Positions 58,276 to 64,000 of a stretch of 64,000 bases of DNA are shown here, in pieces. The stretch is from Lachnospiraceae bacterium G41 (lineage in GTDB: Bacteria; Bacillota; Clostridia; Lachnospirales; Lachnospiraceae): positions 1 to 64,000 of the forward strand of contig FNEU01000005.1 in NCBI GenBank assembly GCA_900100245.1. The letters are read 5' to 3'. The translations under genes and the position numbers were made by a program. The notes beneath the pieces are model-generated. The model was not told the DNA's origin, made no database searches, and saw nothing but the letters and a program-made list of their open reading frames with translations. Each line of letters begins with the position of its first letter. Positions within the stretch are counted from its first letter, which is position 1.

Positions 58276-59418
58276 ATGAAAAGTATAATATATGCTGATA
58301 ATGCAGCTACTACAAAACTTGATATAGAAGCTTTTGAAGAGATGAAGCCATTCTTAACGGAGGAATATGGAAACCCTTCACAACCCTATTCATTTGCCAA
58401 AAGTCAAAAAAATGCTTTGAAAAAATCTAGAGAAATAATTGCAAGGAGCATTAACGCTGAACCAGAACAAATATTTTTTACCTCAGGTGGGACGGAAAGC
58501 GATAACTGGGTTATTAAGGAGTTCGGAGTACCTACAGATGAAAAAAGAATAATTACTTCTTCGATTGAACATCATGCAATAATAAATGCGTGTGAATGCA
58601 TGAGGGCGAGTAATCGTGCAACTGTTACGTTTCTTCCGGTTGATAGTAAGGGATTGGTTTTGACAAAGACATTGGAAGAAGCTCTTAAGTATGACAGACA
58701 ATCAAATTCATACCCTGCATCGACATTAGTTTCAATAATGATGGCTAACAATGAAATAGGAACAGTACAAGATATTAAAGAGTTATGCAGAATATCACAT
58801 AATCAAGAGGCTCTTTTTCACACAGATGCAGTTCAAGTTGTTGGTCACTTACCCATAGATGTGAAGGAATTGGGAATCGATTTTTTATCAGCATCTTCAC
58901 ATAAATTTAATGGTCCGAGAGGAATTGGATTTTTGTATATTAAGAATGGAAATCTTTCAATCCTTCATAATGGTGGGATGCAAGAAAAAGGGTTGCGTGC
59001 GGGAACTGAGAATGTTGCGGCAATTGTAGGCATGGCAAGAGCTTTGGAAAACAATTGTAAAAGAATTAAGGAGAATGCAGAACATATTTCTAGTCTTGAA
59101 AGAAAACTTTTGAATAGCCTTTCGGACTTGTCGTTTGTAAGAAATGGATCAAATAATTGTCTTCCAGGAAATATAAGCCTATCATTTAAAGGGTTTGAAG
59201 GCGAACTTATTTTACATAGAATGGATCTGATGGGAATATGTATATCAACCGGATCTGCGTGCGATAGTGTTAATACACAAACGTCACACGTTTTAAAGTC
59301 AATTGGTCTTGAAGAAGAATATGCAATTGGGACAATTCGAATTAGTTTAGGGAAGGATAATACAGAACAAGACGTAGATGAGATTGCTTATGCTTTGCAC
59401 AGGATTCTTAATTCGTAA
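58276..59418 (+). CDS. Cysteine desulfurase (IscS/NifS/DndA-like)
   Basis: A 380-aa PLP enzyme. IIYADNAATTKLD opens the fold, TSGGTESDNWVI and SSIEHHAI follow, the PLP lysine lies in SASSHKFNGPRGIGFLY (about 208), and the catalytic cysteine in STGSACDS (about 327), on a mobile loop as in IscS. The family takes sulfur from cysteine and passes it to acceptors; DndA and SspA play this role in DNA phosphorothioation. The ATG at 58276 gives the normal family start; a TTG at 58264 would add four residues. It ends the operon, 4 nt after the zinc-ribbon gene's stop. Confidence 0.93.
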   Translation: MKSIIYADNAATTKLDIEAFEEMKPFLTEEYGNPSQPYSFAKSQKNALKKSREIIARSINAEPEQIFFTSGGTESDNWVIKEFGVPTDEKRIITSSIEHHAIINACECMRASNRATVTFLPVDSKGLVLTKTLEEALKYDRQSNSYPASTLVSIMMANNEIGTVQDIKELCRISHNQEALFHTDAVQVVGHLPIDVKELGIDFLSASSHKFNGPRGIGFLYIKNGNLSILHNGGMQEKGLRAGTENVAAIVGMARALENNCKRIKENAEHISSLERKLLNSLSDLSFVRNGSNNCLPGNISLSFKGFEGELILHRMDLMGICISTGSACDSVNTQTSHVLKSIGLEEEYAIGTIRISLGKDNTEQDVDEIAYALHRILNS

Positions 59419-59450
59419 GGCATTTATCAGTGAAAGTTCTTGATAAAACT

Positions 59451-59468
59451 ATTGCGGTAAAACGCAAT
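59451..59468 (+). promoter_or_regulatory. Inverted repeat ATTGCG / CGCAAT
   Basis: Six-nt arms with a GTAAAA centre, 33-50 nt after the desulfurase stop. The same arm sequence recurs as a longer palindrome at 62043. No T-run follows. A binding site shared between the XRE gene at 59559 and the one at 62187 is possible. Confidence 0.45.
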
Positions 59469-59558
59469 GATTTATATAAAAAAATACGAAATATTATATT
59501 TTTTCGAAATAAAATACAATAAGTGCATAGATATATTCTCTAAGAGAGGTTTTATACT

Positions 59559-59882
59559 ATGCCTGAATTTGATTTTAAGAAGAGGATGGCTGAGATCTGC
59601 CAGAAAAAGGATATAAGCCTTTATCGTTGGTGGAAGGGAACGGAGATATCACAAAGTACCTTTTACAGCCTCGCTAATGGCAGAACCAAGCGCCCGAGTT
59701 GGACGGTGATTCAACAGATATGTAAAGCGGCTGATATGGATATCGAAACATTCTTTTCAAGCGGAAAAACAGATGATTATATTCCATTATCCCGTAAAGC
59801 CGACCTGATTGCACTTGGGAATGAACCTATTGCGATATACAGCAATGTTATAGGTTATTATAAAGGGATAAAGAACAAATAA
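59559..59882 (+). CDS. XRE-type regulator
   Basis: A 107-aa protein. FKKRMAEICQKKDISLYRWW, ISQSTFYSLANGRTKRP and IQQICKAADMDIETFF are the helix-turn-helix; a short C-terminal end (PIAIYSNVIGYYKGI) follows. It is monocistronic and lies between the defence operon and the mobilisation genes. The upstream ribosome site GAGAGG is 9-10 nt away. It may regulate the minus-strand mob genes or the integrase. Confidence 0.8.
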   Translation: MPEFDFKKRMAEICQKKDISLYRWWKGTEISQSTFYSLANGRTKRPSWTVIQQICKAADMDIETFFSSGKTDDYIPLSRKADLIALGNEPIAIYSNVIGYYKGIKNK

Positions 59883-59906
59883 AGTGTTATGCCATAGAAC
59901 AATTAG

Positions 59907-59933
59907 GCGGGGTTTAATCACCCCGCTGTTTTT
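59907..59933. terminator. Bidirectional terminator
   Basis: GCGGGGT / ACCCCGC stem with a 6-nt loop, followed by TGTTTTT. The stop codon of the minus-strand relaxase gene lies at its loop, so it likely serves both converging genes. Confidence 0.75.
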
Positions 59934-61305
59934 GTGCGTCTTTATTCTTTTCGTTTGTTTCTTTTTTCGGATTATCTTTGTTGAAGAAACGGTTGAGAGT
60001 ATCCTGATGCCGTTCGAGCTCTTTAAGCTCTTTTTGTATTGATTCGTTTTCGTTTTTTATTTCGGATCTTCTTTCTTCCAAATCAGATAATTCATCTCTC
60101 AGTCGGGAATAACATTCATCTGATGGCACCAAACCATGAGAAGCAAGAATAGCAGCTGCTCCATCAAAAAGAGTAAGCTTGCTTTCGAATTGCATGAGGT
60201 ATTCTTCCGGATTCCTTGAATGCTCATAGGCATTCTTATATGCTTTTGTATCCAGGTAAATTTGCATATAACGGAGCTGTTCGGAAAGTATTCTTTTCTC
60301 TTTATCGATGGATACGATTTCGCTACGATTGCTGGCGCATTGTTCCTTAAGAAGATTGATTTTTTCTTCAAGTTCGATGGAGGAACCTACAGAGGCATAT
60401 GTACTTGCCGCAATCTTTAGGTTTGTAAGATTAGCCCAGTTTGATAATCCAGGATTAGCGGTAAATTTGTCAGAAGAGGTATCTATAAGATTCTTCTCGT
60501 TAAGAGGAAGGGCCTTTTGCTTTTTAATCCAATCTGCTCTTGATTGTAAGTGTTTTTCAATTCTTTCTATGATTTCTTCTTTTGTATATCCCTTGCCTAA
60601 AGTACGGTGTGAACCCCTGATGAAATTGCCGTATCCCTGGGGCTTGAAGGATATGTATTTCGGAGCATCCTCGCCCAATTCAAAACCTTTTATTTCATAA
60701 TTCTTATTTCTCATACGTTTAAGAAAGTCTTCATAATCCTCGGCAAAGCGAATGCAGTCGAAGATGTCTTTCTTGAGATTCAACTTGAAAGAGTTGTTCT
60801 TTTTCTCGGCTTCCCATTCATTATATTTTTTCCCTTTTTCAACTCCGGGTTTAATAACGGATAACCCATGTTCTTTGCATAAACGGTCGGATATGTTTCG
60901 TAGATTCCGATAAGAAGCTCTGTTTGAATAATACCTCTGATTTTTCAAATAATCAGTTGAACAGAAGATGATATGGTTATGCACATGCTCCTTGTCTATA
61001 TGCGTAGCCAGGACGAAAGCTCTGGAGGAGCCGAGAAGTTCTGAGGCAAATTCCTGACCTATCTGATGTGCTTCTTCAAATGTGACTTCGCCAGGAGCAA
61101 AGGACTGGATCAAGTGAAAAGCAGGTATGGCGTTTTCTTTTTGTAATGCTTTTGTATTATCCATATAAAAATCCAGGGCGGCAGTTTCTATCCCGCATCC
61201 GTGGTGATCGATTAATATGCGATTGTCAGTTTTATGCGGATTACATATATAATCTACTGATTTTTGAACTGTAGATCTGATAGCATGGATTTTTGTGATT
61301 GCCAT
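59914..61305 (-). CDS. Relaxase / mobilisation nuclease (MobA/VirD2-like)
   Basis: A 463-aa protein. The N-terminal relaxase domain has SVDYICNPHKT (candidate catalytic Tyr19), FHLIQSFAPGEVT, and the metal-binding motif THIDKEHVHNHIIF (His at about 102, 107, 109, 111), followed by YYSNRASYRNLRNISDRLC. This is the MOB-P / Relaxase (PF03432) pattern. The C-terminal half is charged coiled coil. It nicks oriT and stays bound to the transferred strand. The start has GGAGG 4 nt upstream. It overlaps the MobC-like gene by 52 nt. It may serve the conjugation apparatus at the left, or a separate mobilisable element at the right. Confidence 0.9.
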   Translation of the reverse strand: MAITKIHAIRSTVQKSVDYICNPHKTDNRILIDHHGCGIETAALDFYMDNTKALQKENAIPAFHLIQSFAPGEVTFEEAHQIGQEFASELLGSSRAFVLATHIDKEHVHNHIIFCSTDYLKNQRYYSNRASYRNLRNISDRLCKEHGLSVIKPGVEKGKKYNEWEAEKKNNSFKLNLKKDIFDCIRFAEDYEDFLKRMRNKNYEIKGFELGEDAPKYISFKPQGYGNFIRGSHRTLGKGYTKEEIIERIEKHLQSRADWIKKQKALPLNEKNLIDTSSDKFTANPGLSNWANLTNLKIAASTYASVGSSIELEEKINLLKEQCASNRSEIVSIDKEKRILSEQLRYMQIYLDTKAYKNAYEHSRNPEEYLMQFESKLTLFDGAAAILASHGLVPSDECYSRLRDELSDLEERRSEIKNENESIQKELKELERHQDTLNRFFNKDNPKKETNEKNKDAQKQRGD

Positions 61306-61595
61306 ACTTCCTCCATTATTTTCAAAGCTTCTTTTAAATCAGAATTGGTAGCATATCCGCTCGAGTTTGCCTGGTGGGCAATCTGATTTAGGTTGTTAGA
61401 CAGATTGGATAACAGCCAGTTGTATTTATGAAGCTCACTAAAATCTACGGTGTAGGTGAAACCGTATACCACAGACTTTCTTACGAAATCCGCCATACTT
61501 GTCATGCCGGAATCTATGGTTCTTTTCTTTAGCAGGGCATATTCGTCCTCACTGAAATATAAGTGAAACTGAACTTTCCTTTCTCGATTCTTCAT
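61254..61595 (-). CDS. MobC-like relaxosome protein
   Basis: A 113-aa protein with an RHH-type start (KVQFHLYFSEDEYALLKKRT, SMADFVRKSVVYGF) and the MobC pattern LLSNLSNNLNQIAHQANSSG followed by a helix to the end. MobC proteins open oriT and position the relaxase. The ATG at 61595 has AAAGGA 7 nt upstream; a TTG at 61601 is less likely. Overlap with the relaxase shows translational coupling. Confidence 0.85.
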   Translation of the reverse strand: MKNRERKVQFHLYFSEDEYALLKKRTIDSGMTSMADFVRKSVVYGFTYTVDFSELHKYNWLLSNLSNNLNQIAHQANSSGYATNSDLKEALKIMEEVWQSQKSMLSDLQFKNQ

Positions 61596-61601
61596 AATCA
61601 A

Positions 61602-61760
61602 ATCCTTTCGTTTAAATCAAATTGGGTTAGGGACCCGATTCGTCAATGTTACAGATATGTAAATATCGGAAACATCGACAGAATGGGTGTGTACACACAT
61701 TCAATGCTTGCTAAACTAGCAAAGATACCCACCCAAATCTAAGGACCTTCAAAACAGTCC
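61602..61760. other. Candidate oriT region
   Basis: Non-coding stretch just upstream of the MobC-relaxase genes. It holds the palindrome GAATGGGTGTGTACACACAT-TC (61681-61702) and the hairpin TTGCTA-AAC-TAGCAA (61708-61722), followed by a C-rich ACCCACCC that can pair with GGGTG at 61685. Inverted repeats next to the mob genes are the usual form of an oriT. I see no known nic consensus, so the nick site is not assigned. Confidence 0.5.
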
Positions 61761-61773
61761 CGGATAACAAAAA

Positions 61774-61810
61774 AAGAACTGCAGGGCATACTATGCCTCA
61801 GACAGTTCTT
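61774..61810. terminator. Hairpin with nested arms
   Basis: AAGAACTG / CAGTTCTT enclosing GGCAT / ATGCC, flanked by A- and T-rich runs on the left and AACAAAA on the right. It is oriented to stop leftward transcription (run of As on the + strand before the stem). Confidence 0.55.
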
Positions 61811-62002
61811 AACAAAATACTAATAGTATTTTTTAGATAAAGCAAGACAAATTTGAGAGAATCCATTTTCCAGTCCCATAAAAAGGACACATCAGTTTTT
61901 GCGGCTCAGGAGTCCAACGTATGGGACTGACGGAATGAGATAATGTATTATGGAAGCGTTTGTTCCGAGGGTTGATGGGGATTCGAATATTTGTATTGCT
62001 GA

Positions 62003-62035
62003 AAAATGCCTATTTCTTACAATAGGCGTTTTTTT
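62003..62035 (+). terminator. Rho-independent terminator
   Basis: GCCTATT / AATAGGC, with flanking A and T runs (AAAAAT...GTTTTTTT). Confidence 0.7.
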
Positions 62036-62042
62036 ATTTGTT

Positions 62043-62060
62043 ATTGCGATTTATCGCAAT
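62043..62060 (+). promoter_or_regulatory. Perfect 8-nt palindrome
   Basis: ATTGCGAT-TT-ATCGCAAT. The arms share ATTGCG / CGCAAT with the repeat at 59451. Probable operator for an XRE protein. Confidence 0.5.
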
Positions 62061-62186
62061 AGCTTACTGTCGCTCACTCTCTGGCGTGGTGGATAATTCC
62101 CACGTTTGTCGATTGTACCGACATGTGCGAAATGATGACGTGTGTTTTAACACTATATATTCTATATTGTAAATAAGGAGAGTTAT

Positions 62187-62579
62187 ATGAAGAGAATCAA
62201 GACGGCTTTACAAAAGCAAATGGGAATCAGATTGGATCAGATCAGAGAAGAACTTGGTCTTACAGCTAATGACATGGCCGCGAAGATAAATGTATCCCCG
62301 GCGGCACTTCGTTCGTATTTCAGAGGTGAAGTTCTTGTCGGAACCGATACATTGGAAGAATTGGTTAAGACCTACAATATCAATCCTGCCTATTTGTTTA
62401 TCGAAAACGAAAAAGAAATGTTCCTTTCTGATGATCACATATGCAGGGATGATGACTGGCATTCTCTCCAAAATCTACTAAATGAGTATTTTCATCTTAC
62501 TTTGGGACTTCCGGAAGACAGAAGAAGAGAAAGCTTGAAAATGCTTCTTGAAATCGGAGCCCAGCTGACAGAATACTAA
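62187..62579 (+). CDS. XRE-type regulator
   Basis: A 130-aa protein. Residues 10-70 form the helix-turn-helix (MGIRLDQIREELGLTANDMA, VSPAALRSYFRGEV, LEELVKTYNINPAYLF). The C-terminal 55 residues are helical and end in a hydrophobic helix (ESLKMLLEIGAQLTEY). AAGGAGAG lies 7 nt before the ATG. Position, upstream of the excisionase-like genes and the integrase, suggests control of excision. Confidence 0.85.
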   Translation: MKRIKTALQKQMGIRLDQIREELGLTANDMAAKINVSPAALRSYFRGEVLVGTDTLEELVKTYNINPAYLFIENEKEMFLSDDHICRDDDWHSLQNLLNEYFHLTLGLPEDRRRESLKMLLEIGAQLTEY

Positions 62580-62611
62580 GCGAATAGAATAAGGAAAGTT
62601 TATTATTTCAA

Positions 62612-62659
62612 CAAGATGCATGAAGATCAGACAGTTCACTTTCCTTCGTGCATCTTTTT
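62612..62659 (+). terminator. Rho-independent terminator
   Basis: GATGCATGAAG / CTTCGTGCATC (11 bp, one T-G pair) with an 18-nt loop, followed by TTTTT. Confidence 0.7.
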
Positions 62660-62954
62660 GGTTAATGAACCAACTGTACATTGACAACTGAATATCTAAC
62701 ACAAACAGGAACGTTAGAGTACAAGGAGCCGAGACGTTTGATGCGCGATGACATCGATGAAACTTAGTCGGGAGAGCGAGAAACATGCTACGTAATAAAG
62801 GGCGATGATCTGTACTTATGATAATGATACTTCCGGGATGCGACCCGGCCAATTAGAGAAGGTGGTGCAAGTCCAATGTGGAGCTTTTGCTCACCTGTGA
62901 GTGTTATTTGATGAGCGTTTGCTCATGGATGATGAGATGAAAAGGGGGACAATT
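62660..62954 (+). other. Structured leader-like region before the excisionase-like genes
   Basis: No gene is supported. CCGGGATGCGACCCGG (62833-62848) is a clear hairpin. Further on, AAGGTGGTGCAAGTCC then a GAGC/GCTC hairpin (62881-62894) and CTGTGAG resemble parts of cobalamin riboswitches or intron cores, but the match is partial and the downstream gene has no link to cobalamin. It could be a regulatory leader of the 62955 gene. Confidence 0.35.
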
Positions 62955-63173
62955 ATGCAAGGATTACCGGCTCAGTATAAAAATATGAGATTGGAACGAT
63001 TCGATAAAGGGGCAGAGAAATATCAAGTTTGCAAAAAGACCTTTGTGAAGATGGCAAAAAATGCAAATGCAGTTATTGTAATGGATGGAATTCACTGGGC
63101 AGATCTTAACAAAATTGATGAGTTTCTTGACTCCTGCAGAATTACTACGAATGAAGATGAAGAATATTATTAA
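62955..63173 (+). CDS. Excisionase-like (DUF6462-type) protein, paralog 1
   Basis: A 72-aa protein beginning MQGLPAQYKNMRLERF, with VCKKTFVKMAKNANAVIVMD in the middle and IDEFLDSCRIT near the end. The layout fits a winged, MerR/Xis-like DNA-binding domain used in small element proteins, with an acidic end. The ATG at 62955 has GGGGGACA upstream; an earlier start at 62901 would include the leader. The next gene is a close relative. Probably regulates recombination. Confidence 0.65.
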   Translation: MQGLPAQYKNMRLERFDKGAEKYQVCKKTFVKMAKNANAVIVMDGIHWADLNKIDEFLDSCRITTNEDEEYY

Positions 63174-63189
63174 AGGATTGTTTGTATTA

Positions 63190-63218
63190 TTGACTTTGTG
63201 TTCAACCTAAAGTAAAAT
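63190..63218 (+). promoter_or_regulatory. Promoter of the second excisionase-like gene
   Basis: TTGACT (63190-63195), 17-nt spacer, TAAAAT (63213-63218). The leader then contains GGAGGTGAACGC near 63264 without a start codon, a possible remnant of a lost small frame. Confidence 0.5.
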
Positions 63219-63357
63219 AGAAGTAAGCAAAATTGTTTCTTCTATATATAATGCATTTAACTTTGGAGGTGAACGCAGAGCAAGTTTAAACAATTAAATG
63301 TTTTTACTGCATTCTTATACTTTTCCTTCTTCTTTTTAACAGGAAGGAGAGATAAAT

Positions 63358-63570
63358 ATGCAAGGATTACCTAAAGCTTACAGCAAAATGAGATTGGTAC
63401 GGTTTAGAGATAACCCTCACAAAATGTATGGTATCGGAATTGGAAAATTCAGGACCTTGGCTAAAGATGCGGGTGCAATCATTAAGATTGGAACGATAAC
63501 GCTAATTGATTTAGACAAATTTGAGAAATATCTCGAAACTTTTAGGGTCGATCCGGACGAATATTATTAA
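63358..63570 (+). CDS. Excisionase-like (DUF6462-type) protein, paralog 2
   Basis: A 70-aa protein: MQGLPKAYSKMRLVRF, then IGKFRTLAKDAGAIIKIGTI and LIDLDKFEKYLETFRVD. It aligns end to end with the 62955 product. GGAAGGAGAG precedes the ATG. Two excisionase-like genes just before an integrase suggest that one directs excision and the other controls expression. Confidence 0.7.
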   Translation: MQGLPKAYSKMRLVRFRDNPHKMYGIGIGKFRTLAKDAGAIIKIGTITLIDLDKFEKYLETFRVDPDEYY

Positions 63571-63633
63571 GGAAAAGTATAATGGGAAGTTTTATTAAGA
63601 AGAAGGTTGCTTAGAACATTAGGAGGTAAATAC

Positions 63634-63810
63634 ATGGCTAAGATGGGAAGACCGGCGGTCGAAAATCCAAAGAAGCATATGGTCGGCTTGAAAATGACAG
63701 ATGACGAGATTGAAAGATTAAAAACATATGCAGCCAAAAAAGGAAAAACCGTATCTGAAGTTCTGCAGGATGCAATCAATCTTCAATATGAAGCAGACAA
63801 AAAGAAGTAA
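63634..63810 (+). CDS. Small RHH (CopG-like) protein
   Basis: A 58-aa protein: MGRPAVENPKKHMVGLKMTD then EIERLKTYAAKKGKTVSEVL, a ribbon-helix-helix domain with an N-terminal AT-hook-like GRP. The start at 63634 follows AGGAGG. It sits between the excisionase-like genes and the integrase. Confidence 0.75.
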   Translation: MAKMGRPAVENPKKHMVGLKMTDDEIERLKTYAAKKGKTVSEVLQDAINLQYEADKKK

Positions 63811-63849
63811 CCCATATATTTTTCCCTTTTTAAATGAAGGGAGAAACAC

Positions 63850-64000
63850 ATGGCAGAATCAAGAAAAGACAGTAAAGGCAGGGTATTAAGAAAAGGTGAA
63901 ACGCAACGCAAAGATGGAAGGTATTCGTATTCCTATACGGATCCATTTAAAAAGCGTCACACCATTTACTCAAGAAGCATCGTCGAACTTCGAAAGAAGG
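63850..64000 (+). CDS. int: Tyrosine recombinase / integrase, N-terminal start (partial)
   Basis: Fifty codons from ATG 63850 to the window edge. SKGRVLRKGETQRKDGRYSY, then YTDPFKKRHTIYS, is the N-terminal arm-binding domain of Tn916-type integrases. The catalytic domain is outside the window. GAAGGGAGAAAC precedes the ATG. It marks the right end of the element. Confidence 0.88.
   Translation, partial: MAESRKDSKGRVLRKGETQRKDGRYSYSYTDPFKKRHTIYSRSIVELRKK

Larger units (their letters stand above)
44675..59418 (+). other. BREX type 4-like defence operon with sulfur-supply genes
   Basis: Eight genes in one direction with gaps of 0-89 nt: XRE regulator, 916-aa unknown, PAPS-reductase protein (BrxP-like), BrxC-like ATPase, PglZ, BrxL-like AAA protein, zinc-ribbon protein, cysteine desulfurase. 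There is no PglX methylase and no restriction nuclease. In the published BREX classes, type 4 has a PAPS-reductase gene in place of PglX. The desulfurase beside it strengthens the idea of a sulfur-based DNA mark. Promoter and terminator boundaries are uncertain. Confidence 0.8.
61811..62186. other. Non-coding region with repeats, terminator and operator
   Basis: No gene is seen. CAGTCCCATA (61872) and TATGGGACTG (61919) form a 10-nt inverted repeat with 37 nt between. A terminator lies at 62003-62035, a perfect palindrome at 62043-62060, and TGTCG-ATTGTAC-CGACA at about 62107-62123. These would regulate the XRE gene at 62187 or serve recombination. Confidence 0.45.
1492..64000. mobile_element. 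Integrative conjugative/mobilisable element body (ends outside window)
   Basis: A CD1107-CD1112-type conjugation module lies at the left. A relaxase with MobC, two excisionase-like genes and a Tn916-type integrase start lie at the right. Between them are about 48 kb of cargo and a serine recombinase. No attachment sites can be defined because both ends lie beyond the window. The right-hand mobilisation/integration block may belong to a separate nested element, so treating the whole stretch as one element is an inference. The coupling protein (VirD4) that normally precedes the Maff2 gene is not in the window. Confidence 0.5.

Noticed and set aside
62660-62954. Cobalamin riboswitch or group II intron
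   Set aside because: Only pieces match. The order of conserved elements is incomplete, no intron domain V is visible, and no cobalamin gene follows. Kept as a structured region without class.
1-64000. CRISPR arrays, tRNA or rRNA genes
   Set aside because: Reading both strands, I found no regularly spaced repeats of CRISPR form and no tRNA- or rRNA-like sequence.

Overview
The window reads as accessory DNA from a low-GC Firmicute, most likely a Lachnospiraceae-type gut or rumen clostridium. The evidence is AT-rich DNA, strong AGGAGG-type ribosome sites, many TTG and GTG starts, and a conjugation block of the Maff2 / CD1107-CD1112 type found in clostridial Tn1549/CTn-like elements. I see no rRNA, tRNA, housekeeping genes or CRISPR array. 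Almost everything here appears to be the body of one or more nested integrative elements. The window starts inside an IS110-type transposase and ends inside a Tn916-type integrase.

Layout. (1) 1-1450: IS110 end, a NADAR protein and two small genes, each closed by a terminator. (2) 1492-11181: the conjugation operon (Maff2 protein, VirB6/TrbL, PrgI, VirB4 ATPase, M23 hydrolase, DUF4366 surface protein), followed by DUF5688, ArdC anti-restriction, a TTRAP-like protein and a small gene. (3) 11200-19200: cargo lying between two copies of a terminator plus a 27-nt repeat. It holds a lipoprotein with a (TA)9 tract in its promoter spacer, several unknown genes, two paralogous ribbon-helix-helix cassettes each preceded by a copy of the same small structured RNA, an Smr-like protein and a GNAT-like protein. 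The right copy of the boundary is a mosaic of fragments found elsewhere in the window. (4) 19412-24107: PRTase, DprA-like protein, a 510-aa unknown and a large HTH protein, a candidate defence cassette. (5) 24315-28688: small unknown genes, an EF-hand-like membrane protein, an RNA-polymerase-alpha-CTD-like protein and a second Smr-like cassette. (6) 28901-32452: a DUF5131-DUF4186 fusion, a NERD nuclease-like protein, a polytopic membrane protein and two XRE regulators. (7) 32593-37150: a large serine recombinase with two downstream proteins carrying its own C-terminal module, plus a ParB-like protein. (8) 37379-43208: an autoregulated RHH pair, a PD-(D/E)XK nuclease-like protein, an NYN/PIN-like protein, DUF2971, WYL and XRE regulators and a third Smr-like protein.

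(9) 44675-59418 is the most striking block. It holds an XRE regulator, a 916-aa unknown, a PAPS-reductase/DndC-like protein with a ferredoxin-like cluster (BrxP-like), a 1394-aa BrxC-like ATPase, a PglZ phosphatase-fold protein, a short BrxL-like AAA protein, a 65-aa zinc-ribbon protein and a cysteine desulfurase, in tight operon order. It matches the outline of BREX type 4, in which a PAPS-reductase protein replaces the PglX methylase. The desulfurase and the zinc-ribbon protein add a plausible sulfur supply, suggesting a sulfur-based (phosphorothioate-like) DNA mark. (10) 59559-64000: mobilisation and integration end, with XRE regulators, MobC and a MOB-P-like relaxase on the minus strand with a candidate oriT upstream, two tandem excisionase-like paralogs, an RHH protein and the integrase start.

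Several non-coding signals recur: a cassette-end repeat, a 65-nt promoter/leader block used in front of three different cassettes, and palindromes at RHH and XRE promoters. Together they suggest that this element collects cargo as modular cassettes.
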